Assembly (NCBI RefSeq): GCF_003347015.1
Contig: NZ_PNFB01000008.1
Span: forward strand, 1-64,000
Origin: Brachybacterium sp. YJGR34
GTDB lineage: Bacteria > Actinomycetota > Actinomycetes > Actinomycetales > Dermabacteraceae
Direction of reading: 5' to 3'
DNA length: 64,000 nucleotides
Made by a program: the position numbers and the translations under genes. Below are positions 24,417-33,352 of the stretch, in pieces. The first letter of the stretch is position 1; every line of letters starts with the position of its first letter. Under the pieces are notes generated by a model that was not told the origin of the DNA, did no database searches, and saw only the letters and a program-made list of their open reading frames with translations.

Positions 24417-25683
24417 TCCAGCGCGATCGCGGGAGGACCGCCAGGGTCAGGGTGCGGGCGAAGCCGGCCTGGTCCAGCAGGTGGGTGCCGGCATCGGTCT
24501 CCCGTGACCCCGTCACCAGATCCGTCGCTGGATCGCGGCGGTCCTCCCAGAGCCGCTGCGCGTAGGCCTCGGTGATGCGGCGTCCCTGGGCGCGGTCGCC
24601 CAGCACGGACTCCGCCAGCAGCAGGTTGGACAGCAGGATGGCGTTGAACTGGATCGGCTGACGATCCAGCTCCGCCCCGCGGGTGAAGGGCTCGTAATGG
24701 GCGACGATCGCCTCGACCAGGGCCAGGGCGTTCTCGCGGTGCACGGCCTCGCCCGTGATCTCGTAGGCCAGGACCTCGCAGCCGAGGGGGACCCCCTGGT
24801 TGTAGGTCCAGAAGGTCCGGTCGATCGAGCCGTCGAGCTTGATGTTGTCCCAGAACAGACCCTCCTCCGGGGCCAGCAGGGTCTCGCGCCCCCAGGCCAT
24901 CCAGCGCAGCGCGTCCTCGAGAGCCGACTGATCGCCTGTGAGCTGGTGGATCCGCAGGGCCACCTTCGCCGAGGGGAAGGTCGAGACGGTGTTGCGGTCG
25001 TCGTTCCAGTCGCCCTGGGTCCAGAAGATCCCACCGGGGGAGGGCAGCGAGGGATCGGTGGACTCGCCGGAGCGGAACAGCTCCAGGAGCTGCCGGGCGC
25101 GGTCGAGATCCCCTGCCTCCCCGTTCGTGAGCAGGTGCTGCTCGAGCTCGATGAGCGCGATCCAGTCGTTGTCGTCGTAGAAGAAGTCGCCGTGGGCGCC
25201 CTGCTCGGAATCGGTGGCGGCGGTGTATCCCGGCAGGCCCGTGGTCCCGCCCTCGGGGTACCAGTACTGCTCCTGGGCGCGGAGCAGGGCGGCGGCCTCC
25301 TCGGCGAGATCGAGGTCCCCGGTGTCCGCCGGCGGTCCCTGATGGAGTGCGTCGCTCAGCTCGGTGACGGCGGCGCGCGCCTGGGAGAGCGGCCACACGT
25401 AGGCGAACTCCGGGTCCTCCTCCTGACGTGGGTACTGCTCGATGAGCATGTCCGGGTCCGTCTCCGCCTCGAAGTGCGTCATCAGCGCCGAGGCGGCGGC
25501 GATCGCGCGCTCGGCCGCCTCGCGCGGGGTGACGGTGGTGGTCGTCTCGGTCACGAGCGGGGTGGTCCTCTCAGCGGGGGTGGCGACGGCGGCAGGGGCG
25601 GCCAGGGTCGCGGCGCCCGTGGCGGTCGCTGCCGTGAGGACGCCGCGACGGGAGACGGCGGGACGGGGGGACGGAGTGGTCAT
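24403..25683 (-). CDS. Tat-exported GH76 glycoside hydrolase (alpha-1,6-mannanase-type)
   Basis: The 426-residue product starts with a twin-arginine signal (SRRGVL at 11-16, then an Ala-rich hydrophobic stretch ending near 40). The mature part is an (alpha/alpha)6 barrel of glycoside hydrolase family 76; the paired catalytic aspartates are Asp170-Asp171 in FFYDDNDW. GH76 enzymes cleave alpha-1,6-mannan, such as yeast mannan or actinobacterial lipomannan backbones. ATG 25683 is chosen because GAGGTG lies 8 bases upstream; an in-frame GTG at 25692 overlaps that site. No mannan transporter or regulator is adjacent, so whether the target is a nutrient or the cell's own envelope is open. Confidence 0.85.
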   Translation of the reverse strand: MTTPSPRPAVSRRGVLTAATATGAATLAAPAAVATPAERTTPLVTETTTTVTPREAAERAIAAASALMTHFEAETDPDMLIEQYPRQEEDPEFAYVWPLSQARAAVTELSDALHQGPPADTGDLDLAEEAAALLRAQEQYWYPEGGTTGLPGYTAATDSEQGAHGDFFYDDNDWIALIELEQHLLTNGEAGDLDRARQLLELFRSGESTDPSLPSPGGIFWTQGDWNDDRNTVSTFPSAKVALRIHQLTGDQSALEDALRWMAWGRETLLAPEEGLFWDNIKLDGSIDRTFWTYNQGVPLGCEVLAYEITGEAVHRENALALVEAIVAHYEPFTRGAELDRQPIQFNAILLSNLLLAESVLGDRAQGRRITEAYAQRLWEDRRDPATDLVTGSRETDAGTHLLDQAGFARTLTLAVLPRSRWTHLS

Positions 25684-25793
25684 CGGGTGCACCTCGGTGT
25701 GAACTCGGGATCAGGGTCCGCGCCAACGTAGCGGATCTGTGACCCATTGCATAGCACCTGGATGAAACGCTTTAGCGGGACGTTGCCGGCCAC

Positions 25794-28700
25794 TCAGTCC
25801 CGCCCGCGCACCCAGCCCGTCCCGCCGGTGAGGTCCAGCGCGTGCGGCAGGGGCGTGCCGTAGCGATGGTTCGTGGCGCTGATCGCCTGCTCGTGCAGGA
25901 AGGGCAGGAGCTCGACCCGGCCGCTGGCCACGACGGCGCCGGTGAACAGAGCCACCTCGATGTGCTCGGCGAGCGCCGCGCGCAGCGCCGCGTCGGCCGT
26001 GCCCAGCAGACGGATCCGTGCCTGGCGCAGGCCGCCGACGGATGCCGCGAAGGCCTCCGCGTCCTGTGTGGTCACCGGGACACCGGCGGAGCGAGCCACC
26101 GCGGTCAGCGCCGGATCGGCGACGGAGACCTCGATCTCGGCGTCGACGGTGGCCGCGGCGTGGAGCACGCGCTCGAGCTCGTGCGGGTTTGTGCCGGATG
26201 CCGCCCGCACCATGACCGGCAGCGGCAGGTGGCGCAGCACGTTGATCTCGCCGTGCAGGTCCTGCGCATCGCGCGGGGCGAAGGTGGTCGCCCAGTGCTC
26301 GCGGTCGGAGTGGCGTGCCTCGGCCAGCCAGGCCTCCGGGTCCGCCCCGACGGCGGGCACGTCGGGACCGTCGGCCCAGTCCATGAGGTGCACCAGGTAG
26401 TGGGGCCCGCCGGCCTTCGCGGTCTGACCGATCGCCGAGCGCTTCCACCCGCCGAAGGGCTGGCGCTCCACGATCGCGCCGGTGATGCCGCGGTTGACGT
26501 ACAGGTTGCCGGCCTCGACGTGCTCGCTCCACCAGGCGATCTCCGCCGGTTCGAGGGAGTGCAGGCCCGCGGTGAGCCCGTAGGCGGTGCCGTTCTGGAT
26601 CCGCACCGCCTCCTCGAGGGTGTCGGCATGGATCACACCGAGCACGGGGCCGAAGTACTCGGTGCGATGGAAGGGCGATCCCTCGGCGACCCCGGTGCGC
26701 ACCCCGGGGGAGTAGAGCCGGCCCTCTTCGTCGAGCTGCTGCGGACGGGAGAGCCAGACCTCGCCGTCGCCCAGCTCGGTCAGTCCCGCGCGGAGCTTCT
26801 CCCCGGGCGGTTCGACGAGGGGTCCCATCTGCACCGTCGGATCCGTCGGCTCGCCCACGTGGAGGCTGAGCACGGCGTCGGCGAGCTGGGCGGAGAAGCG
26901 CCGGGAGGTCGTCACCGAGCCCACCGTGATGACGAGCGAGGCCGCCGAGCACTTCTGTCCGGCGTGGCCGAAGGCGCTCGCGGCCACGTCCCGGGCGGCC
27001 AGGTCCAGATCCGCCTGCGGCGTCACGACGATCGCATTCTTCCCGCTGGTCTCGGCGAGGATCCGCAGCGCAGGACGCCAGCGGGCGAACAGCGCCGCGG
27101 TGTCGGAGGCGCCGGTGAGGATCAGCTGGTCCACGCGGGGATCGGAGATCAGCGCGCGGCCGACCTCGTCCTCCTCGACGTCGACCAGCGTTAGCACCCC
27201 CTCGGGCACGCCCGCCTCGTGCAGGAGCCGTCCCAGCAGGGCGCCGCAGCGGATCGCCTGCGGAGCGGGCTTCATGATCACGGCGCTGCCGGTCACCAGA
27301 GCGGCGAGCGCTCCGCCGGTGGGGATCGCGACCGGGAAGTTCCACGGCGGAGCCACCAGGGTCAGGGGGCGCGGGGTACTGCGGAGATCGCCGCGCGCCG
27401 CGAGACGCTCGGCCTGCTCCGCGTAATGGAGGGCGAAGTCGATCGCCTCGCTGACCTCCGGATCGCCCTGCTCGAGGGTCTTGCCGGTCTCGGAGGCCAT
27501 CACCTCGAGCAGCTCGGCGCGGTGGGCCGCGAGCACCCTGGCGGCGCGGCGCAGCACGAGCGCGCGCTTCTCGACGCCCAGGGCCGCCCAGGCGGTCCGC
27601 GCCTCCAGCGCCCGTGCGATCGCGCCGTCGATCGCCTCGGCGGTCCCGAGCCGGGCCGCCTCCGCCTCCGCCCGCCCCAGCTCCGAGCCGCGGATGCGAT
27701 GGGTGACCTGCGCGGCCCACTCCTGGTTCGCGGGGGTGGACAGGTCGGTGTCGGGGGTGTTGCGGAAGGCGCCCGGCACGGCGGGCAGCGCCGGGCTGCC
27801 CAGCGGGAGCATCCCGTCACAGCCGATCGTCTCCGCTCCGCGGTCCTGGATCCGGTGCGTGCTCGGGGAGGATTCCTGCAGCGCGCGGACCAGGGCGCGG
27901 GAGAAGCGCTCCCGCTCCCGGTCGAACAGCTCCACCGAGCTCTCCAGCTCGAAGGCGGCGGAGAGGAAGTTCTCGCTCGAGGCGTTCTCCTCGAGACGCC
28001 GCACCAGATACGAGACCGCGACGTCGAAATGCTGGGGGTGGACGATCGGCACGTACAGCCGCATGGTCCCGGTGGCCTCCCGCACCACGGCCTGCTGCCC
28101 GGGCGCCATCCCGGCGAGCATCTCGAACTCGACGCCGTGGCCGGGGCCGGCGGGGATGCCCCGCTCGCGCATCAGCAGATGGGCGAAGGCGACGTCGAAG
28201 AGGTTGTGACCCGCCACCCCCACGTGGACCGCCTCCAGACGCTCCGGGTCCAGGGCCTCCAGCAGCATCCGCTTGTACTGCGCGTCGGTCTCCTCCTTGC
28301 TGTGCAGCGGAGCCTGCGGCCACCCGTGCACCGCGGCGTCCACCCGCTCCATGGGGAGATTCGCGCCCTTGACCAGGCGCACCTTGATCGGGGCCCCGCC
28401 GGCGGCGACCCGGCGCTCGGCGAAGCGACGCAGTCGCGCCATCGCCGAGGGGCCGTCCGGGAGGTAGGCCTGCAGCACGATGCCGGCGGGGAGGTGCGCG
28501 AGCTCCGGGCGGTCCAGCAGCTTTTCGAAGACCTGCAGCGTGAGCTCGAGGTCCCGGTACTCCTCCATGTCCATCGTCAGGAGGGTGGGGTGCTCCGCGC
28601 GGGCGGCGTCGAGATAGAGCGGAAGCAGCGTCTCGACGATGTGGTCGACCGTCTCGGAGGCCGCCCACAGCGGCAGGTGGTCCACCACCGAGGACACCTT

Positions 28701-29261
28701 GATCGATGCATAGTCGACGTCCGGCCGGGCGACGAGCTCGCGGACGCCCTGGAGGCGCCGCGCGGCCTCCTGCGCGCCGAGCACCGCCTCGCCGAGGAGG
28801 TTGATGTTCAGCCGTGTGCCATCGGCGCTGAGGCGGGCGATCGCACTGGTCAGCGGTGCGGGACGGGCATCGAGGATGAGATGGGAGACCAGCCGGCGCA
28901 TCGTGGTCCGGGCGGTGGGGACCACCATCGAGGGCACCAGGTGCGAGGCGGTGCCGCCGAGGGCGACCACCCGGCGGAGGCCGCGGGGCAGGAACGCCGG
29001 CGGGTCCTGGGCCAGGCGGCGCAGCTCGACGGCGGCCGCGCGAGGATCCTCCGGGCGGATCACCCGGTCCACGAAGGCGAGGGTGAAGGCGAGCCCGGCG
29101 GGATCCCTCAGCAGATCGGAGAGCAGCTTCGCGGAGCCGGGCACGGGACGGGTGGCGGCGGCCTGGGCCCAGGTGCGCACCTGCTCCGCGACGTCCTCGA
29201 CGGTCACGGAGGTGGCCAGGTGCGGATCGGGCAGGAGCTGCCCGGGGGATGACGGGGACAA
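25794..29261 (-). CDS. putA: Bifunctional proline dehydrogenase / L-glutamate-gamma-semialdehyde dehydrogenase
   Basis: The 1155-residue protein joins an FAD-dependent proline dehydrogenase barrel (about 90-430) to an aldehyde dehydrogenase (about 500-985), followed by a C-terminal region of about 170 residues. Barrel motifs include VRLVKGANL and AGHNLFDVA. The ALDH half has PPWNFPVAIPTGG, ETSGKN (near 737) and the catalytic cysteine near 771 in GHAGQKCSAAS. It oxidises proline to glutamate with channelling of the intermediate. The N-terminal ribbon-helix-helix of E. coli PutA is absent, so self-repression is not expected. The start is TTG 29261, supported by GGAGGAGAAG just upstream. A divergent YtxH-like gene begins 216 bases away. 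Confidence 0.93.
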   Translation of the reverse strand: MSPSSPGQLLPDPHLATSVTVEDVAEQVRTWAQAAATRPVPGSAKLLSDLLRDPAGLAFTLAFVDRVIRPEDPRAAAVELRRLAQDPPAFLPRGLRRVVALGGTASHLVPSMVVPTARTTMRRLVSHLILDARPAPLTSAIARLSADGTRLNINLLGEAVLGAQEAARRLQGVRELVARPDVDYASIKVSSVVDHLPLWAASETVDHIVETLLPLYLDAARAEHPTLLTMDMEEYRDLELTLQVFEKLLDRPELAHLPAGIVLQAYLPDGPSAMARLRRFAERRVAAGGAPIKVRLVKGANLPMERVDAAVHGWPQAPLHSKEETDAQYKRMLLEALDPERLEAVHVGVAGHNLFDVAFAHLLMRERGIPAGPGHGVEFEMLAGMAPGQQAVVREATGTMRLYVPIVHPQHFDVAVSYLVRRLEENASSENFLSAAFELESSVELFDRERERFSRALVRALQESSPSTHRIQDRGAETIGCDGMLPLGSPALPAVPGAFRNTPDTDLSTPANQEWAAQVTHRIRGSELGRAEAEAARLGTAEAIDGAIARALEARTAWAALGVEKRALVLRRAARVLAAHRAELLEVMASETGKTLEQGDPEVSEAIDFALHYAEQAERLAARGDLRSTPRPLTLVAPPWNFPVAIPTGGALAALVTGSAVIMKPAPQAIRCGALLGRLLHEAGVPEGVLTLVDVEEDEVGRALISDPRVDQLILTGASDTAALFARWRPALRILAETSGKNAIVVTPQADLDLAARDVAASAFGHAGQKCSAASLVITVGSVTTSRRFSAQLADAVLSLHVGEPTDPTVQMGPLVEPPGEKLRAGLTELGDGEVWLSRPQQLDEEGRLYSPGVRTGVAEGSPFHRTEYFGPVLGVIHADTLEEAVRIQNGTAYGLTAGLHSLEPAEIAWWSEHVEAGNLYVNRGITGAIVERQPFGGWKRSAIGQTAKAGGPHYLVHLMDWADGPDVPAVGADPEAWLAEARHSDREHWATTFAPRDAQDLHGEINVLRHLPLPVMVRAASGTNPHELERVLHAAATVDAEIEVSVADPALTAVARSAGVPVTTQDAEAFAASVGGLRQARIRLLGTADAALRAALAEHIEVALFTGAVVASGRVELLPFLHEQAISATNHRYGTPLPHALDLTGGTGWVRGRD

Positions 29262-29284
29262 CGGGGGTCTTCTCCTCCCTCACC

Positions 29285-29298
29285 GCGCAGTGCTGCGC
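29285..29298. repeat. Short palindrome upstream of putA
   Basis: GCGCAG (29285-29290) and CTGCGC (29293-29298) flank a central TG, 24 bases upstream of the putA TTG. It may be an operator or a hairpin in the putA leader; no regulator gene is adjacent. Confidence 0.3.
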
Positions 29299-29477
29299 GA
29301 CGCGTGAACTGGTCAGCGCGGGCGACCTCGCCCTCGCTCCTGATCGTACGACCCGGCGGACCGCTGCGGGGTCCGCGGGGCCGGTCGGGTCCGGACCGCT
29401 CGGTCGGCGCGCTCCCGGTGCGGCGCCGGTCCTGTGGCACGATGCGTGGCACCACCGGACGACCCCTGGAGGCAGAG

Positions 29478-29834
29478 ATGAAGAAGCTCGTTTTCCTGGC
29501 AGGACTGGCCATCGGCTTCGTGATCGGCTCCCGTGCCGGTCGCAGCCCCTACGAGTCCCTCGAGCGCACCGCCCGACAGGTCGCCGACGACCCCGAGGTC
29601 CAGCGGCGCACCGCCCAGGCGCGCGACACCGCACGACGCGTCGCGCACGACACCGCCGGTGCCGTGAAGGAGAAGGCGCCGGGTGTGGCCTCGAGCGTCA
29701 CCGAGACCGTCTCGGGTGCGGCGAGCTCCGTCACGGAGCGCGTGGCAGGCGGCTCCGAGGAGACCGATCCGGGGCCCAGCGACACGGCCGGCGGTGACGG
29801 GGTGGTGAGCGAGGGCAGGCCGCTCAGCTCGTGA
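29478..29834 (+). CDS. YtxH-like small membrane-anchored protein
   Basis: The 118-residue protein begins with a short hydrophobic segment (KKLVFLAGLAIGFVIGSRAG, residues 2-21) that has the GxxxGSRAG wording of YtxH-domain proteins. A long charged helical tail rich in Ala, Thr, Val, Arg and Glu follows, with repeated SSVTE units (about 71-90). It probably sits on the inner face of the membrane. The function is unknown; relatives are often general-stress proteins. The start is set by CTGGAGG upstream of ATG 29478. It is convergent with the Eis-type gene, the two stops being 27 bases apart. Confidence 0.7.
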   Translation: MKKLVFLAGLAIGFVIGSRAGRSPYESLERTARQVADDPEVQRRTAQARDTARRVAHDTAGAVKEKAPGVASSVTETVSGAASSVTERVAGGSEETDPGPSDTAGGDGVVSEGRPLSS

Positions 29835-29861
29835 GCGAGGAACGACGTCGTGGGCGCCGGA

Positions 29862-31091
29862 TCAGAAGGAGTCCATGACGCTGGGCCGCGGACCGGCCAG
29901 CAGCGCGTCGAAGAACCCTTCCGCGGCGGGATCGGCGCTCGCGGCGAGACCGAGCCGACGGGCGTCGGCGAGGGTGCGCCCGCCCGCCAGCAGCAGGGAG
30001 GCAGCGTGCACGTCCACGCGGATCTCCCCGAGGAGGGCCCCGCCGGCATCGGCGGTGCCCTCCTCGACGTCGATGCGACCGTCGGCCGCCGAGACGAGGT
30101 AGGTCCCCGCGGCCCGGCAGGTGCCCGCGGGGACCGTGCCGTCCTCGACCACCAGGCGGACCGCGCCCCGCGACCCCGGGGGTGCGGGCCGGGAGCGCAG
30201 GGCGCCGGCGGTGTCGATCACGCGCATCATCACCAAGGGCACCGGGCCGGTGTCCGGGCGCGCGCCGCCGCCGGGCAGCGCATCGAGCACCGGGTCCTCG
30301 GTGCGCAGGCGGAGGCGGACCCGCTCGGTGACCGTCGACCACGAGCCCAGCGAGCGCAGGAGCGCCAGGCGGTCCTCGCGATCGGTCCCCATCAGCTCGT
30401 GCACCTCGAGACCGATCCCGTCCGCAGCGCCGCTGCGTCGCGTCCAGGACAGGTACCCGCGATCGGTGCCGTGCTCGTCCTCGAGCAGCATCGCCGCCCA
30501 GCCGCCGCCGGGCATCCCCGTGCCGAACAGCGGACCCTCGCGGCGCAGCATGCCGTTGTCCTCGGCGCTGAGCCGGTGGTGGAGGTCCCGGAGCCGCGGC
30601 ATGGTCGCCTCGGTGACGGGGACCGGGCGGCGCCCGGGGACGGCTCGGATCCGCTGCAGGTCCACGAGCGGCACGACGAGGGACTCGACCCGCGCGACCA
30701 CCTGGTAGCCCAGCGCGCGGTAGATCGCGGGGTTCGAGGGGTAGAGCATCGACAGAGGCAGGTCCTCGGCGTCACAGCGCGCGATGACCGCGGTCAGCAG
30801 CTCGCGGAACAGGCCGTCGCCGCGATGCGCCGGGTGCACGGCGAGCCCGCCGATCCCCCCGCAGCCGGCGGTGCCGCCGCCCAGGGCTATGCGGTCGTGG
30901 CGGATCTCCGCCGCCGCGGCGAGCACACCCTCCTGGCCGCCGGGCAGGGGAGCGGAGTCGATGCCCAGGGCCGTCACCCCGGGGGAGAGCTCCGAGGGCA
31001 CGGCGCCGGGATCGAAGGAGCCTCCGAAGGCCTGGGAGGTGAGCATCCCGTAGGCGTGGAGGTCAGCGGAGAGGAGGTCGCGGACGGGCAT
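29862..31091 (-). CDS. Eis-type GNAT N-acetyltransferase
   Basis: The 409-residue protein has the length and three-part layout of Eis: an N-terminal GNAT fold with GGLAVHPAHRGDGLFREL (acetyl-CoA loop), a second GNAT-like domain, and a C-terminal sterol-carrier-like domain. A likely general acid is Tyr129 in LGY (Tyr124 is nearby), and the chain ends in Phe, as in mycobacterial Eis, where the terminal carboxylate acts as the base. Eis enzymes acetylate aminoglycosides and other amines. Whether this one confers resistance cannot be told. The start ATG 31091 is 7 bases after TAGACT (leaderless). It is divergent from the isomerase gene. Confidence 0.85.
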   Translation of the reverse strand: MPVRDLLSADLHAYGMLTSQAFGGSFDPGAVPSELSPGVTALGIDSAPLPGGQEGVLAAAAEIRHDRIALGGGTAGCGGIGGLAVHPAHRGDGLFRELLTAVIARCDAEDLPLSMLYPSNPAIYRALGYQVVARVESLVVPLVDLQRIRAVPGRRPVPVTEATMPRLRDLHHRLSAEDNGMLRREGPLFGTGMPGGGWAAMLLEDEHGTDRGYLSWTRRSGAADGIGLEVHELMGTDREDRLALLRSLGSWSTVTERVRLRLRTEDPVLDALPGGGARPDTGPVPLVMMRVIDTAGALRSRPAPPGSRGAVRLVVEDGTVPAGTCRAAGTYLVSAADGRIDVEEGTADAGGALLGEIRVDVHAASLLLAGGRTLADARRLGLAASADPAAEGFFDALLAGPRPSVMDSF

Positions 31092-31098
31092 GGGAGCG

Positions 31099-31104
31099 AG
31101 TCTA
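31099..31104 (-). promoter_or_regulatory. -10 box of the Eis-type gene
   Basis: TAGACT on the minus strand ends 7 bases before ATG 31091. Confidence 0.5.
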
Positions 31105-31197
31105 GGCTGGGCGGTGCCGCGCGAGGTCCCCGCCGGCCCCTGTTGCATACTTGCTTCGCACATCCGCCGATGCGCAACTCGCCGATGAGGAGGAATC

Positions 31198-32199
31198 GTG
31201 AGCCGTGACCGCGACGCGGGGAACGCTCCGCGCTCCCGTGCCCGGAAGCCCCTGACCCGGTCCAACAGTGCACAGCGCTCGGCCCGCGAGAAGCTCTCCC
31301 GGCGGCTCGCCGCCGGCGACCCGCGCAGCGACCAGGACCCGCAGCGGCGGATCCCCGTGGGCCTGTCCACCTCCTCCGTCTTCCCGGCCGGGGTAGAGGT
31401 GGGCTTCCGTCTGGCCCGCGAGCTGGGCTACGACGGCATGGAGGTCATGGTGTCCTATCCCCGGGACAGCCAGGACCCCGCGCTGCTGCGCGAGTACGTC
31501 GAGCGCTACGAGATGCCGATCCTCTCTCTGCACGCCCCCACGCTGTTCTTCCTCCAGGGGCTGTGGGGCCGGGACAACTGGATCAAGATCGAGCGCACGG
31601 TGCAGATCGCCCGGGAGCTGGAGGTGCCCACCGTCGTCGCGCATCCGCCGTTCCGGTGGCAGGGGCGATACGCGCGCGAGTTCGTCGAGGGCGTCGCCGC
31701 GCTCGAGGAGCAGTACGGCATCGCGATCGCGGTGGAGAACATGTACCCGTGGCGGCTGGGCGTGCGGGAGCTGCTGAACTACCTGCCCGATCACGACCCC
31801 ACCGACGAGGACTACGCCCATGTCACCGTCGACCTCTCCCACGCCGCAACCGCCGGCGACGACGCCCTGGAGATGATCGAGCGGCTCGGGGACCGGCTGA
31901 CCCACCTGCACCTGGCCGACGGCTCCGGCAACACCACCAAGGACGAGCACCTGCCTCCGGGCGAGGGGAACCAGCCCTGCGCGGAGGTGCTCCGGCGCCT
32001 GGCCAACCGCGGCTGGGAGGGCTCGGTCCTGCTCGAGGTCACCACCAGCTCGAACCCGGACAAGCGCGAGCAGACGCTCCGGCAGTGCCTGGATTTCGCA
32101 CGCCATCACCTGGGCCACCATCTCGACGCCGACAGCTCCGCCCAGGACGTGGGATCGAACACCCCCGCAGGGCGTCCGCAGGAGCAGGTGGGAGAATGA
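31198..32199 (+). CDS. Sugar phosphate isomerase/epimerase family TIM-barrel protein
   Basis: The 333-residue protein has a basic, disordered first 50 residues, then a xylose isomerase-like TIM barrel. It starts with PVGLSTSSVFP and includes the metal-ligand strands SLHAP, VVAHPP, AVENMYPW, VTVDLSHAA and THLHLAD, the last being characteristic. It probably binds a divalent metal. No substrate can be assigned. The GTG start has AGGAGG a few bases upstream. It lies 121 bases upstream of oleA in the same direction and could be part of the same transcription unit, but no role in olefin synthesis is known for such enzymes. The C-terminal 25 residues look unstructured. Confidence 0.8.
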   Translation: MSRDRDAGNAPRSRARKPLTRSNSAQRSAREKLSRRLAAGDPRSDQDPQRRIPVGLSTSSVFPAGVEVGFRLARELGYDGMEVMVSYPRDSQDPALLREYVERYEMPILSLHAPTLFFLQGLWGRDNWIKIERTVQIARELEVPTVVAHPPFRWQGRYAREFVEGVAALEEQYGIAIAVENMYPWRLGVRELLNYLPDHDPTDEDYAHVTVDLSHAATAGDDALEMIERLGDRLTHLHLADGSGNTTKDEHLPPGEGNQPCAEVLRRLANRGWEGSVLLEVTTSSNPDKREQTLRQCLDFARHHLGHHLDADSSAQDVGSNTPAGRPQEQVGE

Positions 32200-32320
32200 C
32201 GCTCGCATGGTCCCGACCCGTCGCGGCCCCGCGTCCCCTTCCCGGACCGCCGGTGTGCACGAGCCCCGGAGCTCATGCGACGACGAGAACTTCACGGAAC
32301 TGACGAGGTAGCGCACGCAG

Positions 32321-33352
32321 ATGGGGAACGGCAACACAGGGATCGTCCACGCGAACACGAGCCTGCTGGCGGTCGAGATGACCCTGCCGCAGGTGACCGT
32401 CACCTCGGAGGAGATCGACGAGATGCTCTCCCCGGCCCGCAAGCGGCTGCGCCTGCCCAAGGGGGTGCTGCAGCGCGTCGCGGGCGTGTACGAGCGCCGC
32501 TGGTGGCAGGACCGCGAGAACGGCTGGAAGCAGGGCGTCGTCCTCGCTGCGGAGCGCGCCATGGCCAAGGCCGGCATCATGCGCGACCAGGTGGGGCTGA
32601 TGATCAACGCCTCCGTCTCCCGCCAGCATCTCGAGCCCGCGGTCTCCACCGGGATCCACCACTCCCTGGGCATGCCCAGCAGCTGCATGAACTTCGACAT
32701 CACCAACGCCTGCCTCGGCTTCGTCAACGCGATGACGATGGCCGCGGCGATGATCGACTCGGGGCAGATCCGGTACGCCCTGATCGTCGGCGCGGAGGAC
32801 GTCGAGGAGGTCCAGCGCGGAACGATCGACCGCATCAACGCCAAGAACTCCACCCGCGCGGACTTCAACAACCAGTTCGCGTCCCTGACCCTCGGCTCCG
32901 GCGCCGCCGCCGCCGTCCTGGGCCCGGCCGACGCCCACCCCGAGGGGCACCGGCTGAAGCACACCCAGTCCCGCGCCGGCACCGAGCACCACGAGCTGTG
33001 CGTGGCGAACATGCAGGACATGCGGACCGACTCCGCCGGCCTGCTCGAGAACGGCATCCAGCTCATCCTGGACACCTGGAAGGGGGCCAACGAGTCCGGA
33101 TTCGACTTCAAGAACCTCGACGTCGTCATCCCGCACCAGGTCTCCTCCGTCTACATCCGCAACTTCTCGAAGATCACGGGCGTGCCGATGGAGCACATCC
33201 CCGTCACCCTCGCGGACTGGGGCAATGTCGCGGCCGAGGCGGTGCCGATGACGCTCGCGCACGCGCAGAACGACATCCAGCGCGGTCAGAGGGTGCTGCT
33301 GATGGGAGTCGGCTCCGGTCTGAACACGGCGATGATGGAGGTCCAGTGGTGA
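32321..33352 (+). CDS. oleA: OleA, head-to-head acyl-CoA condensing thiolase
   Basis: The 343-residue protein is a KAS III-like thiolase that joins two fatty acyl-CoAs (Claisen condensation) to give a 2-alkyl-3-oxoalkanoate, the first step of long-chain olefin synthesis. The catalytic triad is Cys131 (DITNACLG), His272 (IPHQVS) and Asn302 (DWGNVAAE). The SVSRQHLEP stretch carries Glu105, the extra glutamate that marks OleA from FabH. It heads oleA-oleBC-oleD, with a 3-base overlap of its TGA with the next GTG. The ATG 32321 start has only a distant GAGG. FabH is unlikely given Glu105 and the gene context. Confidence 0.93.
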   Translation: MGNGNTGIVHANTSLLAVEMTLPQVTVTSEEIDEMLSPARKRLRLPKGVLQRVAGVYERRWWQDRENGWKQGVVLAAERAMAKAGIMRDQVGLMINASVSRQHLEPAVSTGIHHSLGMPSSCMNFDITNACLGFVNAMTMAAAMIDSGQIRYALIVGAEDVEEVQRGTIDRINAKNSTRADFNNQFASLTLGSGAAAAVLGPADAHPEGHRLKHTQSRAGTEHHELCVANMQDMRTDSAGLLENGIQLILDTWKGANESGFDFKNLDVVIPHQVSSVYIRNFSKITGVPMEHIPVTLADWGNVAAEAVPMTLAHAQNDIQRGQRVLLMGVGSGLNTAMMEVQW

